The notes under the pieces were generated by a model. The model worked only from the letters and a program-made list of their open reading frames with translations. It made no database searches and was not told the origin of the DNA. A DNA stretch of 64,000 nt from JAVDCA01 sp963819385 (GTDB taxonomy: Bacteria > Pseudomonadota > Alphaproteobacteria > Rhizobiales > Xanthobacteraceae): positions 1,054,001 through 1,118,000 of the forward strand of contig CAWFVV010000006.1 of assembly GCA_963819385.1 (NCBI GenBank). The letters run 5' to 3'. The position numbers and the translations under genes are program-made. This document shows positions 9,116 to 17,164 of the stretch, one piece after another. Every line of letters starts with the position of its first letter. Position 1 is the stretch's first letter.

Positions 9116-9412
9116 TCACCCCAACGACAGCACGACCTCTCCCGAAACCGCATCCGTCACGCCAAGTCCGGGCCCGAGATCTTCGAGGGCGTGGCGAAAC
9201 GTACCGAGCGTCTTGATCATGCTCTGGCGAGCGTCCGCGAGCGCATGCATATTCGGCCATTCTCCGATCAGAACGTAACTGCGCTCGCCGCTCGCGACGA
9301 TGAGGCCGCGGCTCAATCCCGGCCAATGGGCCTTGCCGTCACGATGGGCGTCCAGAAAGACACCATCCATTCCGGGACGGACGCGAAACCGCACGATGTT
9401 GATCGTGGTCAT
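9116..9412 (-). CDS. ABM-like (dimeric alpha/beta barrel) protein
   Basis: 98 aa starting MTTINIVRFRVRPGMDGVFL. The pattern of an initial beta strand, a KPG/RPGM turn, a long helix, and a strand SYVLIGEWPNMHALADARQS is typical of the antibiotic-biosynthesis-monooxygenase / EthD-like dimeric barrel. These are cofactor-free oxygenases or stress-related proteins. The internal ATG at 9412 was preferred over the upstream Met because residues before it do not fit the fold. Member of the minus-strand LuxR-type block. Confidence 0.72.
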   Translation of the reverse strand: MTTINIVRFRVRPGMDGVFLDAHRDGKAHWPGLSRGLIVASGERSYVLIGEWPNMHALADARQSMIKTLGTFRHALEDLGPGLGVTDAVSGEVVLSLG

Positions 9413-9511
9413 GCACATCTCCGACGTTACGGCAGGATGCCGATACAAAACAAAGTCATCACGCTTTGGCTTCCGGATATTCGCGACTGCGTGCCGCCTC
9501 AGCGCATCGGC

Positions 9512-9907
9512 TTAGGGGGCGTGCATGTGCGCGACCGCATAGTCGAGCATGCCCTGGAAGTCGACGACGACGGCGGCCTCGTCGCCGACCACCCAGGCAT
9601 CGTGGCCGCTCGGCAGCAGCGAGACGTCGCCGGGCCGGCAATCGAATTCCGCGCCGTCGTCCATCCGGATGCGAAGGACGCCGGCGACGTGATACTGGAA
9701 ATGCGGCGCCTCGCAGCTCGACGTCTTGGCGATCGGCTGCACGGACGTCGCCCAGCGCCAGCCCGGCTCGAAGACGGCGCGGCCGATCGTGGCCCCGCCG
9801 ATATTGATCAGCTCCAGGCGGCCGCGCGGGAATTCCCGGACCTCGTCCGGCGTCCCGAAGCTCTTGAGTTCGGCCTTTGCGGCAATCGCGATCGATTGTT
9901 CGGCCAT
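9512..9907 (-). CDS. cupin-domain protein
   Basis: 131 aa. A single small beta-barrel: VFEPGWRWATSVQPIA, HFQYHVAGVLRIRMDDG, FDCRPGDVSLLPSGHDAWVV (the GD...P...H part of cupin motif 2), then VVVDFQGMLDYA. Motif 1 retains His residues but is not canonical, so metal binding is uncertain. Preceded 69 bases upstream by the second copy of the TACGC-N6-GCGTA dyad. Probably co-regulated with the NTF2-like gene. Confidence 0.75.
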   Translation of the reverse strand: MAEQSIAIAAKAELKSFGTPDEVREFPRGRLELINIGGATIGRAVFEPGWRWATSVQPIAKTSSCEAPHFQYHVAGVLRIRMDDGAEFDCRPGDVSLLPSGHDAWVVGDEAAVVVDFQGMLDYAVAHMHAP

Positions 9908-9975
9908 GGTCTGCTCCTTCGCACCATTGATCGGACTTTCGCCGCAAGGCTAGCCGCGGCGTGCGGTCCCGCGAA

Positions 9976-9991
9976 TACGCAAGTTGGCGTA
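9976..9991. promoter_or_regulatory. candidate operator TACGC-N6-GCGTA (site 2)
   Basis: Same dyad and spacing as at 7787-7802, sharing CGAATACGCA on the left arm and GGCGTA on the right. It is placed in the cupin promoter region, and a single related half-site (GGCGTATGG) occurs near 10168 before the binding-protein gene. Confidence 0.5.
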
Positions 9992-10243
9992 TGGCCGTGC
10001 GCGCCCCCTCCCGGCAACCGATCCAGAACGTGTACTTCAATCGGCCATCACGTTGAACGTGAATTCTGCGCTTGCGATGGGCAAAGCTAAAACGGCAAGC
10101 ACGCCGCAAATATTTGCGGCCGCGCAAGCCATGCGACTCTTGCCGGAGCGCAATGCGCGGCGAAGCGGCGTATGGACAAGCCGTTCGATCTTGTATCGAA
10201 TTCAGCCCAGCGCCCTTGCGCGAGAACAAAAATAACAACGAAC

Positions 10244-11287
10244 ATGCGGGAGAGAAACGTGCGGAACCTCCTCCTCTTTCTCATCGTGGCGCTGCTCGGG
10301 CTGGGCTGCGCCGCGGCGCACGCGGCCGACGCCGCCCTCGTCGCCGCCGCCGAGAAGGAAGGCAGCCTCACGCTCTACGGCTGCGACCCGCCGCAGACGC
10401 CGCTTTACGTCGCGCGCTTCAAGCAGCTCTATCCGAAGATCCAGATCAGCAGCTACGTGGCCGGCTGCTGGCAGATCTACAACCGGCACATGTCCGAGCG
10501 ACAGGCCAAGCGCCAGGCGGCCGACGTGTTCTTCGCGACCGAGGACGTGATGACGCGCATGAGCGCCGAGCATCTGTTCGCGCCCTACCGCAGCCCCGAG
10601 CTCGCGCATTTCGCGCCGGCGGCCGCACCGGCCGGCAAGGACTATCTGATCGTCAAGACGCTGATCTACGGCATTGCGTCGAACCGCGAGTTCACCAAGG
10701 ACATGCCGCTGCCCAAGGACTGGCTCGACTACGCAAACCCGCCGGCCGCCTGGCAGGACCGCGTGAGCTACTACGACCCGCGCACCTCGTCCGCCGCCTT
10801 CTCGCTGCTTGCCGCGCTCCATCAGAATTTCGGCGAGGACAAGACCGCCGCGATCTACAAGGGCCTGGTCAAGATCCACGCCGCGCTCGCCGCCACCACG
10901 CCGGCGGGCCTGTCGAAGCTCCTGTCCGGCGAGCAGCCGATCATGTTCTACGTGATGAACAACCACTTCGGCGGCGTCGCCAGCAAGGGCGCGCCGGTCG
11001 ACTTCCATATCGCCACGTCCGGCACGCCGGCGCTCAACTTCGGCATCGGGACCACCGAGGGCGCGCCGCACCCGAACGCCGCCAAGCTGTTCGTCGATTT
11101 CATGATGAGCGACGCGCAGCAGATGATCCAGAAGAACAACGAGTATTCGCTACGCACCGACATCAAGGCGCCGCAAGGCATGCCGGCGTTCAACGAGCTC
11201 AAGCTGATGCCCTACGACATCGATCGCGCGCTCGCCGACCAGCCGAAGCTCATCGCCTGGTGGCAGCAGGTGACCGGCGTGAAGTAA
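10244..11287 (+). CDS. extracellular solute-binding protein (Fe3+/phosphonate-type ABC)
   Basis: 347 aa from the ATG at 10244. A GTG at 10259 with GGGAGAG just upstream is an equally good start. A signal peptide (NLLLFLIVALLGLGCAAAHA) is cleaved near AADAALVAAAEKEG. EGSLTLYGCDPPQTPLYVA and ADVFFATEDVMTRM resemble the AfuA/FbpA class, extracellular binding protein family 1/8. It is first in an operon with an ATPase (14 bases downstream) and a double-length permease. The downstream aldolase suggests an organic-acid or phosphonate substrate rather than iron, but the ligand is not determinable. Confidence 0.85.
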   Translation: MRERNVRNLLLFLIVALLGLGCAAAHAADAALVAAAEKEGSLTLYGCDPPQTPLYVARFKQLYPKIQISSYVAGCWQIYNRHMSERQAKRQAADVFFATEDVMTRMSAEHLFAPYRSPELAHFAPAAAPAGKDYLIVKTLIYGIASNREFTKDMPLPKDWLDYANPPAAWQDRVSYYDPRTSSAAFSLLAALHQNFGEDKTAAIYKGLVKIHAALAATTPAGLSKLLSGEQPIMFYVMNNHFGGVASKGAPVDFHIATSGTPALNFGIGTTEGAPHPNAAKLFVDFMMSDAQQMIQKNNEYSLRTDIKAPQGMPAFNELKLMPYDIDRALADQPKLIAWWQQVTGVK

Positions 11288-11300
11288 GCCGCAACCCGCG

Positions 11301-12354
11301 ATGCCGATCGAGGTCACGAACCTGAGCAAGGTCTTCGGCCCGGTCGCGGTGCTGCGCGGCATCAACGAGACCTTCGCGGACGGCGAGATTTCCGTGCTGC
11401 TCGGTGCGAGCGGCTGCGGCAAGACCACGACCTTGCGCTGCATCGCGGGGCTCGAGCGGCCGAGCGGCGGCGCGATCGCGATCGACGGCCGCACCGTCTA
11501 TCGTGACGATCCGCCCGCCTTCGTGCCGGTCGAGCGGCGCCGCATCGCCATGGTTTTTCAGTCCTACGCGATCTGGCCGCACATGACGGTGTTCCAGAAC
11601 GTCAGCCTGCCGCTGCGCGCCGCCGGCACCGACCGGCGCAGCATCGCCCAAAAGGTCGGCGAGGCGCTCGACCTCGTCGGCCTCGGCCGATCTCGCCAAG
11701 CGGAGCGCGACGCAGCTCTCCGGCGGCCAGCAGCAGCGGGTCGCGCTCGCCCGCTGCATCGTGTCGGGCTCGCCCGTGATCCTGATGGACGAGCCGCTGA
11801 GCAACCTCGACGCCAACCTGCGCATCGCGATGCGCGCCGAGATCCGCAACCTGCAGCGCCGGCTCGGCCAGATGATCCTGTTCGTCACCCACGACCAGGA
11901 AGAGGCGATGTCGATCGCCGATACGGTCTACCTGCTGCGCGACGGCGAGGTCGTGCAGAAGGGCCGGCCGCGCGATTTCTACGAGAACCCGAAGACCCGC
12001 TACGCCGCCGAGTTCCTCGGCCGCGCCAACATCATCGAGCGGTTCGCCCGCGCGAGCGGAGCCGACACACAGCAGATCAGGCTCGGCGATCTTGCGCTGC
12101 CGGCGCCGCCCGACATGCCGGCAGGCGCGAGCCTGTGCATCCGGCCGGAGAAATGGCGCGCCGGGCCGCCCGATGTGCCCGGCACGCTCGCGGGCCGCAT
12201 CGTCGAGACGCGCTACGTCGGCGACCGGCTCGAATTCGTCGCCGACACGGCCGTCGGCCGCCTCAGCGTGGTCGAGATGAGCGACGTCGATCGCCGCGCA
12301 GGCGATCGGGTCGGCCTCACGGTCGCGCCGCGCGACGTGAAATGGGTGCAGTGA
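11301..12354 (+). pseudogene. ABC transporter ATPase (PotA/FbpC-type), one frame break
   Basis: Walker A GASGCGKTTTLRCIAGLERP, Q-loop MVFQSYAIWPHM, signature QLSGGQQQRVALARCIV, Walker B VILMDEPLSNLDANLR, H-loop FVTHDQEEAM, and a C-terminal TOBE-like regulatory domain. The frame breaks at 11687-11688: GGCC should read GGC, after which DLAKRSATQLSGG follows. The repaired protein is 350 aa, normal for the family. It energises the adjacent permease. The stop of the binding-protein gene lies 14 bases upstream and the permease ATG seven bases downstream. Confidence 0.88.
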
Positions 12355-12361
12355 GACGCCG

Positions 12362-14041
12362 ATGACCGCGATTGCCGCGCCGCGTCTCCCTCCCCGCCTC
12401 CCGGCCGCGCTCGGCCTCGCGCTGCTGGTCGCGATCGTCGTGGTCCTGGTGCTGGCGCCGCTGGTCATGATCCTGCTGCGCGCCGTCTTCGACAGCGCGG
12501 GCGGCACGTGGGTGCCGACCGGCCGGCACATCGTCACGGTGCTCACCGGCGCGATCTACTGGCAGGCGCTCGCCTCGACGGTCGCGGTCGCCGCCGCCGC
12601 GGCCGCGCTTGCGACGCTGCTCGGCACCGCGCTCGCCTGGATCTTCGTGCGCACCACCACGTTCGGCCGCGCGCGTGCTGGAGCAGATCGCGCAGATGCC
12701 GATCTTCATCCCGCCCTTCGTCGGCGCGGTCGCCTGGGCGCTGCTGCTCGCCCCGCGCGTCGGCGCGATGAACCGCATCTTCGCCGCGCTCGGTATTGCC
12801 GCTCGAGCTCGACGTCTATACCCATGCAGGCATGGCCTGGGTGATGGGCATCTATCTCGCGCCCTACGTCATGATGATCGTCGCGGCCGCGCTGCGCAGC
12901 ATCGACCCGAGCCTCGAGGAGGCCGCGCAGATCTTCGGGCTCGGCAAGCTGCAGACCGCGCTGCGCATCACGGCGCCGCTGCGTCGCGCCCGCGATCCTC
13001 TCCGGCGCGGTGCTCGCGTTCACGATCGCGGTCGGCCTGTTCGGCACGCCGGTCGTGCTCGGCTGGTCGCGCCAGATATTGCTGCTGACTTCACGCATCT
13101 GGATCGGCTCGCAAGCGACCCCGCCCGACTACGGCACCATGGCGGTGCTCTCGGTCTGGCTGATCGTGCTCTCGCTCGTCGCCACCGCGGCGCAACGCTA
13201 CGCGCTCGCGGGCCGCAGCTACATCACGGTCACCGGCAAGGGCTATCGCCCGCGCCCGGTCGAGCTCGGGCGCTGGAGCGCGCTCACGTTCGCGCTCTCG
13301 GTCGTCTACGTGATCCTCGCCATCGCGGCGCCGCTGATCGTGCTCGGGGCGGCCGCGCTCTCCGCCTACACGTGGTCGGGCCACTACAGCCTCGCCAACC
13401 TGCGCACGGCACTCGGCTCCGACGACGTGTGGACGACGATGCAGACGAGCGTCGTCATCTCGGCCCTGTCGGCGACGCTCGCGGTCGCGCTCGGCCTCGC
13501 CATCGCGTGGGTCACGGCGCGCACGCGGCTGCGCGGCCGCCAGGCGCTCGAATACCTGGTGCTGCTGCCGATCTCGGTGCCGGGCATCGCATTCGGCGTC
13601 GGCGTCATGTTCGCGTGGATCGACTTGCCGCTTGCGGTGTACGGCACCTCGCTCATCATTCTCTTCGCCTTCATCGGCCGCTTCACGGCCTATGCGGTGC
13701 GCTCGATCGCGGCGAGCCTCGTGCAGCTTCATCCCGAACTCGAGGAGAGCGCGCGCGTCTTCGGCTACGGCCCGCTGCGCACCTTCGCGCGCATCACTTT
13801 CCCGCTCATCCTGCCGAGCGTGCTGGCGAGCTGGATCCTGCTGTTCAGCTTCTTCATGACCGAGCTCTCGATGGTGATCCTGCTCTATTCGGAGCAGAGC
13901 CGCATGTTTTCGGTCCTTTCGTTCGAGGTGTGGAACGTCGGCGATTTCTCGCGCCTCGCGGCGCTCTCGCTGCTGCAGACCTCGATCGGCCTCGCGCTCG
14001 CCGTCACGCTCAAATCCATCTTCGGCCAAAGGGCCGTCTGA
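12362..14041 (+). pseudogene. double-length ABC permease (FbpB/PhnV-like), three frame breaks
   Basis: Two fused permease domains, about 558 aa once repaired, as in ferric-iron and aminoethylphosphonate importers. Coupling-loop motifs are EEAAQIFGLGKLQTALRITA in half one and EESARVFGYGPLRTFARITF in half two. Single extra bases interrupt the first half at 12667-12668 (GGCC before GCGCGCGTG), about 12795 (A before TTGCCGCTC) and 12982 (C before GTCGCG). Each restores the expected residues FGARVLEQI, LGLPLELDV and PLVAPAILSG. The second half is intact from 13010 to the stop. Three breaks in about 320 bases argue for local sequence error. Confidence 0.85.
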
Positions 14042-14073
14042 ACCGCCAACCACAACCCAGAAGGAAAGACACC

Positions 14074-14883
14074 ATGGCACCACGTGATCCGATGAGCGAA
14101 TGCATGAAGTCCGGGCGTACCGCGCTCGGCGTGTGGGCGAACGATCCCGAGACCGTCGAGCTGTGCGCCTTCCTGGGCCTCGACTGGATCATGATCGACA
14201 TGATGTTCACCGGCATGGACTTCAATGACGTGCAGAACATGATCCGCACCTGCGAGGCCGCCGGCATCACGCCGGTGGTGCGGGCGCACAGCGATCCGTG
14301 GCTGGGCTACGACCACCGCATCGCGGTCGACCTCTCACGCCTGCAGGGCATCGGCGCCAAGTACATCCTCGTGTCCCACTCCGGCATCAAGGAGATCGAG
14401 GAGGCGCTCGAGGTCGCCAAGGACTGGCATCGCCGCGCGTTGTGGGTGCACCCGTTCCGCAGCCGCGCCGAATGGGACCAGCGCATCGACGAGATGGCGG
14501 ACGGCGCCTACATCATCCCGCACGCCGAGAGCCTCGGCTCGGTCGACAAGCTCGACGAGACCATGGATCTGCCGGGCCTCAAGATGTTCTTCTTCGGCAT
14601 GACCGACCTGAGCAAGGTGCTGGCGAATTCCAAGAAGCCCGACTGGGACAGCCCGCAGCTCTGGCGCTTCGTCGACCACGCGGTGAAGAAAGGAAAAGAG
14701 AAGGGCATCGTCGTCGGCGCCAACACGAGCTACGCCTACACGATGGCCGAGATGCGCCAGCGCGTGAAGCGCCTGCACGACGCCGGCATGGGCTTCATCA
14801 TGATCCAGGGCGCGCCGTTCCTCTTCCAGGTCGCGATGACCGAGTTCCTGGGCGGCGTGAAAGCGGATCTCGGGCTGAAGTGA
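14074..14883 (+). CDS. HpcH/HpaI-family aldolase
   Basis: 269 aa. A TIM-barrel class II aldolase/citrate-lyase-like enzyme: LGLDWIMIDMMFTGMDF (strand with substrate-side acid), MIRTCEAAGITPVVRAHSD (the PxVR arginine), IPHAESLGSVDKLDE (metal-binding Glu) and FFFGMTDLSKVLA (metal-binding Asp). Members reversibly cleave 2-keto-4-hydroxy acids to pyruvate plus an aldehyde, using Mg2+ or Mn2+. AAGGAAAG precedes the ATG. It is the last gene after the ABC importer, 32 bases from the permease stop, so the imported compound may feed it (inference). Confidence 0.87.
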   Translation: MAPRDPMSECMKSGRTALGVWANDPETVELCAFLGLDWIMIDMMFTGMDFNDVQNMIRTCEAAGITPVVRAHSDPWLGYDHRIAVDLSRLQGIGAKYILVSHSGIKEIEEALEVAKDWHRRALWVHPFRSRAEWDQRIDEMADGAYIIPHAESLGSVDKLDETMDLPGLKMFFFGMTDLSKVLANSKKPDWDSPQLWRFVDHAVKKGKEKGIVVGANTSYAYTMAEMRQRVKRLHDAGMGFIMIQGAPFLFQVAMTEFLGGVKADLGLK

Positions 14884-14906
14884 GCGGCCCTACAGGACGG
14901 GGCGAT

Positions 14907-14923
14907 GGCGGCGCAACGCCGCC
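14907..14923 (+). terminator. GC hairpin after aldolase operon
   Basis: A 7-bp stem GGCGGCG/CGCCGCC with a CAA loop lies 24 bases after the aldolase stop. No U-run follows, so termination is only possible. Confidence 0.3.
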
Positions 14924-14950
14924 GCCGCTTCGTACTGAATTCTATTCCGC

Positions 14951-14992
14951 CTCATGGTGAGGAGCGCGCGCAGCGCGTCTCGAAGGACGAGG
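14951..14992. repeat. dispersed palindromic repeat (GAGGAGCGCGC...GTCTCGAAGGA type)
   Basis: Contains GGTGAGGAGCGCGCGCAGCG and TCTCGAAGGACGAGG. It is the same element type as the inverted pair at 24411-24540, with the same order: a TGAGG start, a GC palindrome centre and a CTCGAAGG end. I recognise this as a common intergenic repeat of Bradyrhizobium-like genomes. Confidence 0.65.
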
Positions 14993-15144
14993 GCAGATGA
15001 TGAACTCGGCGATGAAATTTCCTGCGGGAAACGCCGATGGTCAGGGCGCGTTTGCCTCGGATAGAATCAAACGATATGCGTCGACCGACGCGGCCATTCG
15101 GGACGCCCGAAGAAATCTCGTGGCGTTTCGCGTAACGGCCCGCG

Positions 15145-15831
15145 TCACGCGCACTTGGCCGACGGCTCGTCGACAACTCCACCGGCCCGGTCCTCTGCCG
15201 AAGAGGCCAATCCTTGGCGCGGCTTCACGATGATCAGGCGCGACAGATCGTCGACGTTCTGTCGCTCGACGAACTTGACCGCAAATCCACTGTCGAAAGC
15301 CCTGATCACGCGGCCCACACAGGCCCCGATCGCCAACGGTGTTCCGATCGGCGGCTGTATTTTCGCCGAAATGGCGGCACCCGACGACGATATGTCGCTG
15401 ATGAAGCAGCCGTGGACGCTGCCATCGGCGAGCATCAACACCGAGTGAGACGTCGGCGGGATGATGCGGGCTTCTTCCCTTGCGTCCTGAACGGTCGAAT
15501 CCTCGCGCTTCTTTTCGAGCCAGGCGAGCTTATCGGCCAGTCGCGCGCGATGCGCCGGCGTCATCTCCATGTCGACCAGGAAGCTGCCTTGCGCCGTATG
15601 GCTGATGATGCCTTCGATCTCGCCAAATTCACGGAAATAGGAGGTCATGCGCTCGCCGATGTTGCCGACGACCGGCACTTCGACGAGCATGCGGAACGGA
15701 GAGACACGGGTGGTGCGGCACGCAAAGGTCCGCAGCTTTCCTTCGGCGTCGTACCAGCGCCGTGCAAGCGAATAGCTGCCCTCGACCGCGATATTGACCG
15801 CGCGTTGCTTGCGAAACGTTTCGACGGTCAC
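15145..15831 (-). CDS. PilZ-domain protein (possible c-di-GMP receptor)
   Basis: 228 aa. The C-terminal half has the PilZ signature: an RxxxR box (REEAR, ~residue 118) followed about 25 residues later by DISSSGAAI, the (D/N)xSxxG box. The N-terminal half (RAVNIAVEGSYSLARRWYDA) looks like a degenerate second PilZ or YcgR-N-like beta domain. No catalytic or membrane domain is attached, so it likely acts as a soluble c-di-GMP-responsive adaptor. It stands alone, divergent from the RraA-like gene at 15994. Confidence 0.82.
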   Translation of the reverse strand: MTVETFRKQRAVNIAVEGSYSLARRWYDAEGKLRTFACRTTRVSPFRMLVEVPVVGNIGERMTSYFREFGEIEGIISHTAQGSFLVDMEMTPAHRARLADKLAWLEKKREDSTVQDAREEARIIPPTSHSVLMLADGSVHGCFISDISSSGAAISAKIQPPIGTPLAIGACVGRVIRAFDSGFAVKFVERQNVDDLSRLIIVKPRQGLASSAEDRAGGVVDEPSAKCA

Positions 15832-15993
15832 GGCGCCCTCACCCGCGCCGATGCGCGGCCCGGAAGGTTCGTCTACAGAATCTAAAAACGGATTAACGAT
15901 ACGCCGTCGGTGCGATGGCGCGCAGCCAGTTGTGCGAGACGGTTCGCAATTGGTAAAAATTTACTCCGAAAGCGAGAGGGAGGCACGGCAAAC

Positions 15994-16602
15994 ATGTCAT
16001 TGACGGACCAGGAACGCGCCGATTTCGCCGCCCTCGCGAGCGGCCAGATCAGCGACGCCATGGAGATGCTGGGCCTGCGGCGCTCGATCGTGACCGGCCT
16101 CATGATGCTGGCGGCTCCCGGCGCGAAGATCGTCGGCCCCGCCGTCACGGTTCGCCAGGTGCCGAAAAATGCAACCGAGGATCGTGAGGCCAAGCTCACG
16201 CGCCACCAGGACGTGACTCGCAAGGTGGCCGGTAAGGGCGACGTCGTGGTGATCGACAACGGCGGACGCATCGACGTCGCGACCTGGGGCGAATTCCACT
16301 GCTACGCCTGCAAGCAGAACGGCGTTGCCGGCGCCGTCATCGACGGCGCGACCCGCGACGCACCCGACGTCCGCGCCTCCGGATTGCCCAGTTTCGTGCG
16401 CGGCCTGAGCCCGGTGAAGAGCCAGTGGGACCTCAAGACCGCCGCGATCAACGAGCCCGTGATGCTGGGGTCCGTGCAGGTCAATCCCGGCGACATCATC
16501 TTTGCCGACGAGACCGCCGTCGTGGTCATCCCTCTGGCCAAGAAAGCGATCGTGCTCGCGAAGGCGAACGAAATCCGCGAGTCCGAGGATGCGCGACGCT
16601 GA
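15994..16602 (+). CDS. RraA / HMG-aldolase-like protein
   Basis: 202 aa. The family core GVAGAVIDGATRDAPDV (residues ~108-124) carries the Arg-Asp pair that binds substrate and Mg2+ in 4-hydroxy-4-methyl-2-oxoglutarate aldolase/oxaloacetate decarboxylase. NPGDIIFADETAVVVIP is the usual C-terminal motif. GAGGGAGG lies five to eight bases before ATG 15994. RraA itself inhibits RNase E, but in this metabolic setting the aldolase/decarboxylase role is more likely. A second family member lies at 49956-50687. Confidence 0.82.
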   Translation: MSLTDQERADFAALASGQISDAMEMLGLRRSIVTGLMMLAAPGAKIVGPAVTVRQVPKNATEDREAKLTRHQDVTRKVAGKGDVVVIDNGGRIDVATWGEFHCYACKQNGVAGAVIDGATRDAPDVRASGLPSFVRGLSPVKSQWDLKTAAINEPVMLGSVQVNPGDIIFADETAVVVIPLAKKAIVLAKANEIRESEDARR

Positions 16603-16689
16603 TCGAGCACGCCTGAGCCCGCCGGATCCAGCCGTCACGGGGCTTTGCCGGCGATCAGGCAGAGCCGCGCGGGCTTCACGTCGAGCTCC

Positions 16690-17116
16690 CGCTCGACAGG
16701 ATCCCTCGACGGCGAACCGACAGGCGCTGCGCGCGTTCCTCACGCCGGAGACGACCCGCTGGCAGTACACACACGGCGTTCCCGACCCGACGATGGTGTC
16801 GCCGGACGGGCAGAACCTCGACGACTTCTACCTGGCGCGTCCCGGCGCGGATGACATACAGCTCGACCTCTTCGGCGACTACAAGAGCAACGTCGCGCTC
16901 TATCCCGCCTTCCAGCAATATTTCCGTGCGCACCGGCCGCCGCTCTTGGCCGCGTGGGGCAGGAACGACCCGTTCTTCGTGCCGGCGGGCGCCGAGGCAT
17001 TCCGCCGCGACAATCCGTGCGCGATCGTCCGCTTCTTCGATACCGGCCACTTCGCGCTCGAAACGCATGCCCACGAGATCGCCGCGAGCATCCGCGACGT
17101 CCTGAAGCAAGCGTAG
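16690..17116 (+). pseudogene. C-terminal remnant of an alpha/beta hydrolase
   Basis: From about DPSTANRQALRAFLTPETT the frame encodes the cap and C-terminal half of an alpha/beta hydrolase, including PPLLAAWGRNDPFFVPAGA (acid strand) and DTGHFALETHAHEIA (catalytic His). The N-terminal half with the nucleophile elbow is absent: upstream DNA to 16602 shows no G-x-S-x-G in any plus frame. The piece therefore looks like a truncated, non-functional gene left between the RraA-like and transpeptidase genes. Confidence 0.65.
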
Positions 17117-17164
17117 GCCGCAGCGCGTCCGCCCGAAGACGGAGGACGAGCCGTAGAGATCGGA

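Noticed and set aside
14952..15182. Short frames on both strands around the dispersed repeat
   Set aside because: No ribosome site, no family features, and they run through the repeat element.
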